A stretch of DNA of 9,051 nt from Clostridiales bacterium (GCA_012522615.1 JAAYKB010000039.1:1-9051); one strand, 5' to 3'. Shown: positions 1-5,308, numbered from the stretch's first letter. Notes: generated by a model from the letters alone, not told the origin. Translations and numbers: made by a program.

Positions 1-144
1 CTTATAGGAATGCATCTGAGGCATGTCGCCGTGCCTGTTCGGATTTCGGTATCAAAAATAGGTAATGCATCTCTTGTTTGTGCTCGTACCCGTCCAAAAT
101 TCATAGGCGGCGCAAGGGCAATCTATATTGAGAATATTATGTAA
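1..144 (+). pseudogene. Possible decayed C-terminal remnant of an IS110-type transposase
   Basis: Frame 1 is open from the window edge to a TAA at 142-144 (47 codons). It contains the stretch GMHLRH followed by RISVSKIGNASL. This resembles the conserved C-terminal part of IS110/IS1111 transposases (Transposase_20), where a G-L-x-P-R segment precedes a R-I-S-K-x-G-N-x-x-L motif. After this point the similarity stops: the usual alanine-rich helix and tail are missing and the frame ends early, so any transposase would be truncated. Other frames here are also partly open (frame 3 stops at 63-65; a minus-strand frame is open from 104 to the edge), which weakens the case. The match was made by eye on a short stretch; it could be chance or the end of an unrelated upstream gene. 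Confidence 0.3.
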
Positions 145-178
145 TGTAGTGTGTGAGGCCGCGCGTTACAACTTCATA

Positions 179-267
179 ACAAAACAACTAAGGGGCTGTT
201 GCAAGACGAAGGTTAAGCAACAGCCCCTAAGTCATAAAATAAGCGCCGATAATACAAGTTGTTTTGT
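179..267. repeat. Nested inverted repeats (11 bp outer, 12 bp inner)
   Basis: The inner pair AGGGGCTGTTGC (191-202) and its exact reverse complement (217-228) are separated by 14 bases and make a perfect 12-bp stem. An outer pair ACAAAACAACT (179-189) and AGTTGTTTTGT (257-267) is also perfect over 11 bp and encloses the inner hairpin plus 28 further bases. The inner sequence GGGGCTGTTGCAA resembles ends of some insertion sequences and is also common in Firmicute terminators. Read on the minus strand the inner stem is followed by a T-rich stretch, but no minus-strand gene lies upstream of it here. It could be a MITE-like scrap, an insertion sequence end, or a structured RNA. Confidence 0.55.
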
Positions 268-375
268 ATATCGTGCGTTTCTATTCTAAATGGCCTATCT
301 CGATATTAATTCGGCAATGGATATTAATTTGAAATGCTGCTTTTTTCAAGGGAGAAAGCAAAGCTTATTTCTGAT

Positions 376-420
376 GAGGCTGACACGCAACTTTTTTTAT
401 TGTGCGTCAGTCTCTTTATA
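376..420 (+). terminator. Terminator-like hairpin with no obvious upstream gene
   Basis: Bases 376-390 pair with 400-414 over 15 positions with one mismatch (385/405) and two G-T wobbles (379/411, 387/403), around a 9-base loop that is nearly all T. A T-rich stretch follows from 415 (TTTATATTTT). This is the shape of an intrinsic terminator on the plus strand. Nothing intact lies upstream within the window, so it would end either a transcript from beyond the left edge or a short non-coding transcript. It also insulates cheW from upstream transcription. Confidence 0.5.
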
Positions 421-518
421 TTTTCTGTATCTCTATATGATATACAATGCAAAAAATAAATAAAAAACATGAAAACCAAAATTCTGTTAAATTTTATAGA
501 ATGATGTAAAATATTTCC

Positions 519-545
519 TACAAAATGGTATAATTATGCCGATAT
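519..545 (+). promoter_or_regulatory. Candidate sigma-28 (SigD/FliA-type) promoter for cheW
   Basis: GCCGATAT at 538-545 is an exact match to the -10 element of the Bacillus-type sigma-28 motility promoter (TAAA, 15 bases, GCCGATAT). Exactly 15 bases upstream is TACA (519-522), three of four matches to the -35. Transcription would start near 551-553 and give a leader of about 230 bases. Chemotaxis genes are classic members of this regulon, so sequence and context agree. The assignment is inferred from motif and neighbourhood only. Confidence 0.45.
526..534 (+). promoter_or_regulatory. Overlapping sigma-A extended -10 (TGGTATAAT)
   Basis: TATAAT at 529-534 is preceded by TG at 526-527, giving an extended -10 (TGnTATAAT). 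The hexamer 17 bases upstream (506-511) is a poor -35, which an extended -10 can tolerate. It sits just inside the sigma-28-like spacer, so the two polymerases could not occupy the site together. Start would be near 541. Confidence 0.35.
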
Positions 546-659
546 ATATCAATGAAAGGCCTAAAGTTTTAAGTCGGTTTGTATTTTTATAATTTTCCCT
601 CGCATTTGTCTGAAATTATTTATAGGAAACCAGGTCGAAAAAATTGCAAAGGGGTGAAA

Positions 660-777
660 GTTTGAAAAATAAATTTTTCAAACGGCAAATTTGTGCTTTT
701 CGGTCAAACACCGACCAAAATTTCGACACAAGTGTCGAAACCGCACAAAGTTTGCGGACTACCCGAAAGGAGTGGTC
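660..777 (+). promoter_or_regulatory. Highly structured cheW 5' leader that sequesters its Shine-Dalgarno
   Basis: Almost every base can pair. Hairpin A: 660-669 with 674-683, a perfect 10 bp with a TAAA loop. Three-way junction: P1 is 685-689 with 751-755 plus 690-696 with 743-749 (12 bp, only G750 bulged). P2 is 697-700 with 717-720 plus 702-705 with 713-716 (C701 bulged). P3 is 721-728 with 733-740 (8 bp, CAAG loop). Only C741-C742 remain unpaired in the junction. Hairpin E: 757-762 with 772-777 plus 763-764 with 769-770, A771 bulged, capped by a GAAA tetraloop at 765-768. The cheW Shine-Dalgarno (AAGGAG, 767-772) lies in hairpin E. An alternative hairpin 741-745/753-757 would exclude P1. 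I do not recognise the fold as a known riboswitch. The pairings are seen; the regulatory role is inferred. Confidence 0.55.
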
Positions 778-781
778 ATAA
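662..781 (+). CDS. Possible 39-residue leader peptide coupled to cheW
   Basis: A frame starts at TTG 662 and stops at TAA 779-781, two bases before the cheW ATG at 784. AAAGGGGTGA at 648-657 is a strong Shine-Dalgarno at good spacing for that TTG, and the nearby receptor gene also uses a TTG start. The predicted peptide begins MKNKFFKRQICAF and ends TTRKEWS. It is basic at its N-terminus, has no membrane segment and belongs to no family I recognise. If translated, ribosomes would melt the three-way junction and hairpin E and release the cheW Shine-Dalgarno just as they terminate, a classic coupling arrangement. A 39-codon open frame can arise by chance, and the RNA structure already constrains these bases, so coding status is uncertain. 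Confidence 0.35.
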   Translation: MKNKFFKRQICAFRSNTDQNFDTSVETAQSLRTTRKEWS

Positions 782-783
782 AT

Positions 784-1275
784 ATGACAGAATTGTTGAA
801 CGATATTATCGACAGAGACGAGGATGATATGGAGGGCAGATATTTAGCATTTCAGCTTGATAATGAAACCTTTGGAATTGAAATTCGGAATGTAACCGAG
901 ATTGTTGGCATCCAGCCGATAACCGAAATGCCCGAAATGCCGGATTATGTCAAGGGCATTATTAATCTGAGAGGCAGCATTATTCCGGTAATTGATGTCA
1001 GGCTTAGGTTCAAAAAGCCGCCAAAGGACTACAACGACAGGACCTGTGTTATCGTGACTCATTGTGGCGGCGTATTGACAGGGCTTATAGTCGACGGTGT
1101 TTCTGAGGTTTTGAGCATTCCTTTTGAACATATTACCGAAAAGCCCGAAATCAGCACCAAGGGCTGTCGGGGATACATTAAAAATATCGGAAGAATGTGC
1201 AATGAGCAGATAGTTCTTCTTATCGACTGCGAAAAACTGCTGAATGAAGAAGAAATTGAAATTATTTCCGCATAA
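784..1275 (+). CDS. cheW: Chemotaxis coupling protein CheW
   Basis: This 163-residue cytoplasmic adaptor bridges chemoreceptor tips and the histidine kinase CheA in receptor arrays. The whole protein is one CheW domain of the usual length: the first strand starts at YLAFQLDNETFGIEI (20-34), followed by VTEIVG, then MPDYVKGIINLRG (52-64) whose arginine R63 matches the receptor-contacting position, then SIIPVIDVRLRF (65-76). LIVDGVSEVL (101-110) and EQIVLLIDCEKLL (141-153) complete the fold. The first ~17 residues are an acidic extension. ATG 784 is chosen because AAGGAG (767-772) precedes it and homology begins soon after; the frame is open upstream to TTG 691, but that start has no ribosome binding site. 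Its Shine-Dalgarno is buried in a leader hairpin. A chemoreceptor gene follows 84 bases downstream. No cheA, cheB, cheR or cheY is present here. Confidence 0.94.
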   Translation: MTELLNDIIDRDEDDMEGRYLAFQLDNETFGIEIRNVTEIVGIQPITEMPEMPDYVKGIINLRGSIIPVIDVRLRFKKPPKDYNDRTCVIVTHCGGVLTGLIVDGVSEVLSIPFEHITEKPEISTKGCRGYIKNIGRMCNEQIVLLIDCEKLLNEEEIEIISA

Positions 1276-1318
1276 GACATCAGAATTATTCAGGGGATTG
1301 AGGAAATTAAAAAATGTT

Positions 1319-1345
1319 CCGGTTGGGTATCCTAGCCGGATTTTA
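1319..1345 (+). terminator. Weak terminator or attenuator hairpin between cheW and the receptor
   Basis: CCGGTTGGG (1319-1327) pairs with CCTAGCCGG (1331-1339) in a 9-bp stem containing two G-T pairs and a three-base loop. ATTTTA follows, a short T run. The receptor Shine-Dalgarno (AGGGAGG, 1345-1351) begins five bases after the stem. The hairpin may lower read-through so that the receptor and CheW are made in different amounts, or it may only protect an mRNA end. The T run is too short for a confident full terminator. Confidence 0.35.
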
Positions 1346-1359
1346 GGGAGGTAAACAAC

Positions 1360-3357
1360 TTGAAATTAAAGTTCAATAAACTTAACATCAGAAGCATAAG
1401 GGCAAAGCTGATGCTGAACATCCTGTTGATAGTCCTTGTCATATCGGTCGGAATATCCTTTATATCCTATCGAATCGCGTCTTCGGCGCTGGCGAACAGC
1501 GTAAACGAGTCGTTCCTAAAAATCACTCAGGAGGGGGCAAAGGTCGTTTACGAGCGCGTCACGGGGACTTACAAACAGCTCAGCGCCTTCGGAAACGGTC
1601 TGGCTCGGCTTGACATGGATAGGGGCGATCCTGAACTGGCCAAGCTTTTGGATGAAAAGGCCAAGGAATGGGGCTATTTGAGCCTGCTTTACGCCGATAT
1701 GAACGGAAAGACCACAACCGGGCTGATTATAGCCACTCAGGAATTTTTCCGCAAAGCGGCTGCCGGCCAAAACACGGTGTCCGACCCAGTGATAAACAAA
1801 GCAGCCGGCACGGCGCATTCCTATGTTGCGGTTCCGGTTAAAGATGGAGACCAAATTGAAGGGGTTTTGGTCGCCGCATTGGACGGCTTTGGCCTTAGCG
1901 ATATGATTGCCGATGTTACATATGCAAAGACCGGCAGAGCCTTTATAAAAAACAAGGATGGTATCACGATCGCCCACACCAACAAAGACAATGTAATGAA
2001 CAAGGAAAACATCTTTGAGCAGGTCAAGACCGATCCGAGCCTCAAAGAGCTTGCCGCTCTTGAAGAGAGGATGTGCAACGGCGAAAAGGGCACCGGAAAA
2101 TACCGGTATAAAGGCGAGACCAAATACATGGGATTTACCCCGATCGGGATTGAGGGGTGGTCGATTGCCCTTGCCGCTCCGGATACCGAGGTGCTTGCCG
2201 AGGTCAACGCCCTCGCAGTCATCACCTTTAGTATAAGCGCCGCGGTGGTTATCATCAGCGTGCTGCTGGTGGCCTTTATCGCCAGCAGCATGGCCAGACC
2301 GATAAAACAGTCTATTGAGTGCGCCGACAAGCTCGCCCATGGCGACCTCTCCTTTGAGGTGCCCGGATCCGCCCTGAAAAGAAGGGATGAGACCGGGGAT
2401 CTTGCGAGGGCGATTAAGAGGATTGCCGATAGTTTGAATAGGATGCTCTCAAGCATAAGTTCGGCGGCGGTGCAGGTGGCGTCGGGGGCAAAGCAGGTGT
2501 CGGATTCGAGCACGGCCCTTTCCCATGGGGCTGCCGAGCAGGCTAGTTCAATAGAGGAGCTGTCCGCGTCGGTTGACGAGATTTCTGTCCAGACAAACCG
2601 TAATGCTGAACACGCCGAAGAGGCAAACAGGATTGCCGAAACCGCCCGCCAAGACGCCGAAAAAAGCAGCGTCCAGATGCAGGCCATGCTCAGTGCCATG
2701 GACGAAATAAACCGCTCGTCAAACAACATCTCAAAAATCATCAAGGTAATTGACGATATCGCCTTCCAGACAAATATTCTTGCCCTCAATGCCGCAGTTG
2801 AAGCCGCCAGGGCCGGTCAGTACGGCAAAGGATTTGCGGTTGTGGCGGAGGAGGTGCGCAATCTTGCCGCCCGTTCGGCCAATGCCGCCAAAGAGACGAC
2901 CGATATGATTGAGGGGTCGATTAAAAGCGTTCAGCACGGGGCGGCGATTGCAAAGGAAACTTCTGATACACTGGGGTCGATTGTCGGCGAGATACAGCAT
3001 GTTGCCAATCTGGTAAGTGATATTACAAAGGCATCAAACGAACAGGCCGCCGGCATTGTGCAGATTTCGCAAGGGGTTTCGCAGGTGTCTACCGTTATCC
3101 AGTCGAATTCTGCAATATCTGAGGAAAGCGCTGCGTCAAGCGAAGAAATGTCGTCTCAGGCACATATGCTCGAGGAGCAGGTTCGAATGTTCAAACTGAG
3201 AAAAGACGCGCCAGATAACAGCATAGAACCCGAGCCTGATAAAACCGATACTAAAAAGAAGGGGAAAAAAGAAAAATCGAAACGTTTTGAATGGGAAAAG
3301 GTCAAGTTCAAGGACAAGAAGGGCGAAGCCATAGACATTATTGGAGAAGAGTTCTGA
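1360..3357 (+). CDS. Methyl-accepting chemotaxis protein with Cache sensor and HAMP
   Basis: A 665-residue transmembrane receptor that controls CheA through CheW. Order: basic N-terminus; membrane helix at about 17-39; extracytoplasmic Cache-type sensor about 40-280 (segments such as YLSLLYADMNGK and YAKTGRAFIKNKDGITIAH are typical); second membrane helix about 284-308; HAMP about 306-360 beginning at the RPI motif; then the methyl-accepting coiled coil. The signalling hairpin is DDIAFQTNILALNAAVEAAR (465-484) continuing to AEEVRNLAARS. Glutamate pairs at 399-400 and 588-589 are likely methylation sites. The tail (about 613-665) is rich in Lys and Glu, and I see no CheR-binding aromatic pentapeptide at the end. 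The ligand is unknown; the R-x-W-Y signature of amino-acid-binding dCache is not apparent. TTG 1360 is the start, eight bases after AGGGAGG. It probably shares the cheW transcript. Confidence 0.95.
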   Translation: MKLKFNKLNIRSIRAKLMLNILLIVLVISVGISFISYRIASSALANSVNESFLKITQEGAKVVYERVTGTYKQLSAFGNGLARLDMDRGDPELAKLLDEKAKEWGYLSLLYADMNGKTTTGLIIATQEFFRKAAAGQNTVSDPVINKAAGTAHSYVAVPVKDGDQIEGVLVAALDGFGLSDMIADVTYAKTGRAFIKNKDGITIAHTNKDNVMNKENIFEQVKTDPSLKELAALEERMCNGEKGTGKYRYKGETKYMGFTPIGIEGWSIALAAPDTEVLAEVNALAVITFSISAAVVIISVLLVAFIASSMARPIKQSIECADKLAHGDLSFEVPGSALKRRDETGDLARAIKRIADSLNRMLSSISSAAVQVASGAKQVSDSSTALSHGAAEQASSIEELSASVDEISVQTNRNAEHAEEANRIAETARQDAEKSSVQMQAMLSAMDEINRSSNNISKIIKVIDDIAFQTNILALNAAVEAARAGQYGKGFAVVAEEVRNLAARSANAAKETTDMIEGSIKSVQHGAAIAKETSDTLGSIVGEIQHVANLVSDITKASNEQAAGIVQISQGVSQVSTVIQSNSAISEESAASSEEMSSQAHMLEEQVRMFKLRKDAPDNSIEPEPDKTDTKKKGKKEKSKRFEWEKVKFKDKKGEAIDIIGEEF

Positions 3358-3370
3358 TATATAGTAGTCG

Positions 3371-3418
3371 CAAGGTCCCTCTGACTCAAGATTAGTCTGG
3401 GTCAGGGGGGCTTGTTTT
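3371..3418 (+). terminator. Intrinsic terminator after the chemoreceptor gene
   Basis: CCCTCTGAC (3377-3385) pairs with GTCAGGGGG (3401-3409), with one G-T pair, and the stem is extended by CAAG (3371-3374) with CTTG (3411-3414). TTTTAG follows at 3415. It lies 14 bases after the receptor stop codon and separates the chemotaxis genes from rpsU. Confidence 0.75.
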
Positions 3419-3467
3419 AGTAGTTTGGAGGGTTTTATAATGTTATAATTACGACGAACCTGGGGTA

Positions 3468-3496
3468 TTGACTAAAATATAGAGCTGTTGTATAAT
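3468..3496 (+). promoter_or_regulatory. Sigma-A promoter of rpsU
   Basis: TTGACT (3468-3473) and TATAAT (3491-3496) are separated by exactly 17 bases, close to the consensus housekeeping promoter. Transcription would start near 3503 and leave a leader of about 60 bases ending in a long purine-rich Shine-Dalgarno region (3546-3555). This fits constitutive, growth-linked expression of a ribosomal protein. Confidence 0.82.
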
Positions 3497-3562
3497 TAGC
3501 ATTACACAATGACACAGTTATGGTGATTACCCCTGCTGGTATGGCGGAGGGAGGGAATATAG

Positions 3563-3739
3563 ATGTCAGAGGTTCGTGTAAAAGAAAACGAAAGCTTGGA
3601 CAGCGCACTGCGGCGCTGGAAAAAGTCTTGCGCGCGTTCCGGTGTTCTTGCAGAGGTGCGCAAGAGAGAGCATTATGAAAAGCCCTCTGTAAGACGTAAG
3701 AAAAAGTCGGAGGCCGCTCGTAAACGCAAGTTTAAATAA
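3563..3739 (+). CDS. rpsU: Small ribosomal subunit protein bS21
   Basis: This 58-residue basic protein binds the 30S platform near the 3' end of 16S rRNA and takes part in initiation on mRNA. The sequence starts MSEVRVKENESLDSALRRWK, the family signature, continues through GVLAEVRKREHYEKPSVRRKK and ends in a Lys/Arg-rich helix (RKRKFK), matching the usual Firmicute length. The N-terminal V-R-V-K-E-N-E-S-L-D motif and the central KREHYEKPS are strongly conserved in bS21. The start at ATG 3563 has GGAGGGAGGG (3546-3555) seven bases upstream. The gene has its own promoter and terminator, so it appears monocistronic here, whereas many Firmicutes place it beside yqeY. Confidence 0.96.
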   Translation: MSEVRVKENESLDSALRRWKKSCARSGVLAEVRKREHYEKPSVRRKKKSEAARKRKFK

Positions 3740-3749
3740 GGCTATTAAG

Positions 3750-3774
3750 AAGCGGGCAGAAATGCCCGCTTTTT
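3750..3774 (+). terminator. Strong intrinsic terminator of rpsU
   Basis: AAGCGGGCA (3750-3758) pairs perfectly with TGCCCGCTT (3763-3771) around a GAAA tetraloop and runs into five consecutive T residues (3770-3774). It starts 11 bases after the rpsU stop. Confidence 0.92.
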
Positions 3775-3809
3775 GGTTAATATTATAACAACACTTTCAT
3801 ACCGGTTCA

Positions 3810-3815
3810 TATAAT
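3810..3815 (+). promoter_or_regulatory. Candidate -10 element for the yqeG-to-peptidase operon
   Basis: TATAAT at 3810-3815 lies between the rpsU terminator and yqeG, where a promoter is expected. The hexamer 17 bases upstream is a poor -35, so the assignment is tentative. The start would be near 3822, giving a leader of about 45 bases. Confidence 0.3.
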
Positions 3816-3867
3816 TTAATGGGTGGAGTTTGTCTTACGCTTATAGAGATTATAACTGGAGGAGCTT

Positions 3868-4383
3868 ATGTCGCTTTTTCATCCGGATTTGCTTAAAAAC
3901 AGTATTACCGAAATAACCTATGACGATCTGCAAAGGCTGGGAGTTCGGGGGTTGCTTCTCGATGTCGATAATACCCTGACGACACACGGGAGTCAGGTGC
4001 TTACCTCCGCCATATCGGAATGGCTCGAGAATATGAAGCGGATGGATATCGCGCTTACCATTGTGTCAAACGCGACGTCAAAGCGGGTCGAGCCTTTCGC
4101 CCGTCGGGTTGGCCTTAAGTTTATTTCATTTGCCTGCAAGCCGCTACCGATAGGATTTATTAGGGCGGCAAAAAGGCTTGGTATACCCCGCCGGGAATGT
4201 GCGGCGGTGGGAGACCAGACATTCACCGATATTATAGGGGCAAGGCTTGCCGGCGTGCGCTCGATTCAGCTTTTGCCGATATTGCCCGAGCGTCAGCCCT
4301 TGCTTCGATTTAAGCGGAGGTTTGAACGGTATATTATTGCCGGTTATCGTAGAAAACAAGAGAGGAATGCAAAACCTCGATAG
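3868..4383 (+). CDS. yqeG: YqeG-family HAD phosphatase (subfamily IIIA)
   Basis: A 171-residue cytoplasmic HAD hydrolase, the usual size for YqeG. Motif I is DVDNTL (32-37), with D32 as predicted nucleophile and D34 as acid/base. Motif II is S67 in TIVSNAT, motif III K91 in CKPLP, and motif IV GDQTFTDI (115-122), with D116 and D121 completing magnesium binding. The opening SLFHPDLLKNSITEI and the short cap-less architecture are typical. Members are classed as phosphatases acting on small phosphorylated compounds or possibly phosphatidylglycerophosphate; the substrate cannot be told from sequence. The C-terminus (about 148-171) is strongly basic. ATG 3868 follows GGAGGAG (3858-3864). The TAG stop overlaps the next gene's Shine-Dalgarno, so the two are probably co-translated. 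Confidence 0.91.
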   Translation: MSLFHPDLLKNSITEITYDDLQRLGVRGLLLDVDNTLTTHGSQVLTSAISEWLENMKRMDIALTIVSNATSKRVEPFARRVGLKFISFACKPLPIGFIRAAKRLGIPRRECAAVGDQTFTDIIGARLAGVRSIQLLPILPERQPLLRFKRRFERYIIAGYRRKQERNAKPR

Positions 4384-4394
4384 GGGAAGTGGAT

Positions 4395-5270
4395 ATGGAA
4401 AAAATAGCGAGATTCGGACCGGCGGGAAACAGTACGGCATTTTTTGAAAGCGGCCGCAAATCGGTGGCGCAGGCGCCCGAATGGGTTGCCGGGATGGAGC
4501 TGAACGCCTATGAGTATCAGGGCGGTCACGGCATTAATATAGGTAAAAGCGGGGCTGAATTGCTGGGCGGCAGCGCCGCAAGCTTCGGCGTCTCGCTTTC
4601 GGTCCACGCTCCTTATTATATATCCCTCGCTTCGGCCGATCCTCAAAAGCGCGATAACAGTTTGAGATATATTCTTAAAAGCGCAGAGGCAGTTACATGG
4701 ATGGGTGGCAACCGTATTATTGTTCATCCCGGCGGGCTGGGCGGACTGCCGCGCCCCGATGCGCTTAGGCTGGCAGGCGACACCCTTCTTCGGGCGCAGG
4801 AGCTGCTCGACGACCAGGGACTTTCAGAGGTGCGGATATGCCCGGAAACCATGGGTAAGATAAACCAACTCGGGGATTTGGACGAGGTTATCAGCTTATG
4901 TTTGCTGGACGAGAGATTTTTACCCTGTATCGACTTCGGGCATCTGAATTCACGAACCTTGGGCGGAATCAACTCCCGTGACCAGTTTGCTTATGTATTT
5001 GATAAGGTCGAATCAAGTCTCGGAAAAGAACGCGTATCCAACATGCATATTCATTTTTCAAAAATCGAGTACACAAAGGCGGGGGAAAAGCGGCATCTCA
5101 CATTTGAGGATAAGCAGTACGGGCCTGAGCCCGAGATGCTGATTGAGCTTATTGTCGAGAGGGGATATACCCCTACCGTCATCTGTGAATCGAGCGGTAC
5201 CCAGGACAGCGATGCGCGGATATTAAAGCTTCTTTATGACGGATATATTCTTGCACGGGAATATAATTAA
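4395..5270 (+). CDS. Endonuclease IV-like TIM-barrel metalloprotein
   Basis: A 291-residue protein of the AP endonuclease 2/xylose isomerase-like TIM-barrel superfamily, close in length to endonuclease IV (Nfo), which cleaves DNA at abasic sites with three metal ions. Candidate metal ligands appear in the Nfo order: H71 in HAPY, H111 in IIVHPGG, E151 in CPETMGK followed by NQLG, D180 and H183 in CIDFGH, H218 in HIHFSK, H234 in EKRH and E265 in VICESSG. The Nfo D-x-H pair is K232-R-H234 here, so one aspartate ligand is missing, and Nfo's HxNDSK is HIHFSK. It may be a divergent repair nuclease or an enzyme with another substrate. ATG 4395 is preferred to GTG 4389 because AGGGGAA (4382-4388) is correctly spaced only for ATG. 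It lies 11 bases after yqeG. Confidence 0.75.
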   Translation: MEKIARFGPAGNSTAFFESGRKSVAQAPEWVAGMELNAYEYQGGHGINIGKSGAELLGGSAASFGVSLSVHAPYYISLASADPQKRDNSLRYILKSAEAVTWMGGNRIIVHPGGLGGLPRPDALRLAGDTLLRAQELLDDQGLSEVRICPETMGKINQLGDLDEVISLCLLDERFLPCIDFGHLNSRTLGGINSRDQFAYVFDKVESSLGKERVSNMHIHFSKIEYTKAGEKRHLTFEDKQYGPEPEMLIELIVERGYTPTVICESSGTQDSDARILKLLYDGYILAREYN

Positions 5271-5308
5271 CGGTTTGATAACTTAATTTAAAAGGAAAGA
5301 GGTTTTAT

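Larger units (their letters stand above)
145..659. other. AT-rich intergenic region without a recognisable gene
   Basis: No frame in this stretch gives a convincing protein and I see no tRNA or rRNA signature. It holds nested inverted repeats (179-267), a terminator-like hairpin (376-420), the probable cheW promoters (519-545) and the unstructured first part of the cheW leader. A Shine-Dalgarno-like run near its right end (648-657) belongs to the small leader frame described separately. Confidence 0.6.

Noticed and set aside
1..104. Minus-strand frame from ATG 104-102 open to the left edge
   Set aside because: No Shine-Dalgarno precedes it and the 34 visible residues match nothing I know; the plus-strand frame has a more recognisable motif.
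691..783. Longer cheW from TTG 691
   Set aside because: There is no Shine-Dalgarno before 691, the added 31 residues show no CheW similarity, and the region is better explained as a structured leader.
741..784. Resemblance of the cheW leader to a c-di-GMP-I (GEMM) riboswitch, from GCACAAAG and a GAAA-capped stem
   Set aside because: The conserved bases expected after the tetraloop stem and the second receptor-bearing stem are absent; the sequence runs straight into the cheW start codon.
1693..1700. GCCGATAT inside the receptor gene as a sigma-28 promoter (another copy at 4275-4282 in yqeG)
   Set aside because: GCCGAT is common in the coding sequence here through Ala/Ala-Asp codon use, and neither copy has a suitable -35 or a downstream gene start.
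1516..2340. Second long minus-strand frame (274 codons) antisense to the receptor sensor domain
   Set aside because: Its composition is a mirror of the plus-strand codons and it has no recognisable domain.
1821..2789. Long minus-strand frame (322 codons) inside the receptor gene
   Set aside because: It lies antisense to a clear chemoreceptor domain, has a low-complexity Ala/Ser-rich composition and no ribosome binding site or family similarity; a shadow frame.
3444..3449. TATAAT as an additional rpsU promoter
   Set aside because: There is no -35 at proper spacing, whereas the TTGACT/TATAAT pair just downstream is near consensus.
3520..3562. Possible leader peptide from ATG 3520 before rpsU
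   Set aside because: It has no ribosome binding site, is out of frame with rpsU and runs on far into the gene; an AT-to-purine-rich leader suffices to explain the region.
4389..4394. GTG 4389 as the start of the TIM-barrel gene
   Set aside because: The only Shine-Dalgarno (AGGGGAA, 4382-4388) directly abuts the GTG but is six bases from ATG 4395.
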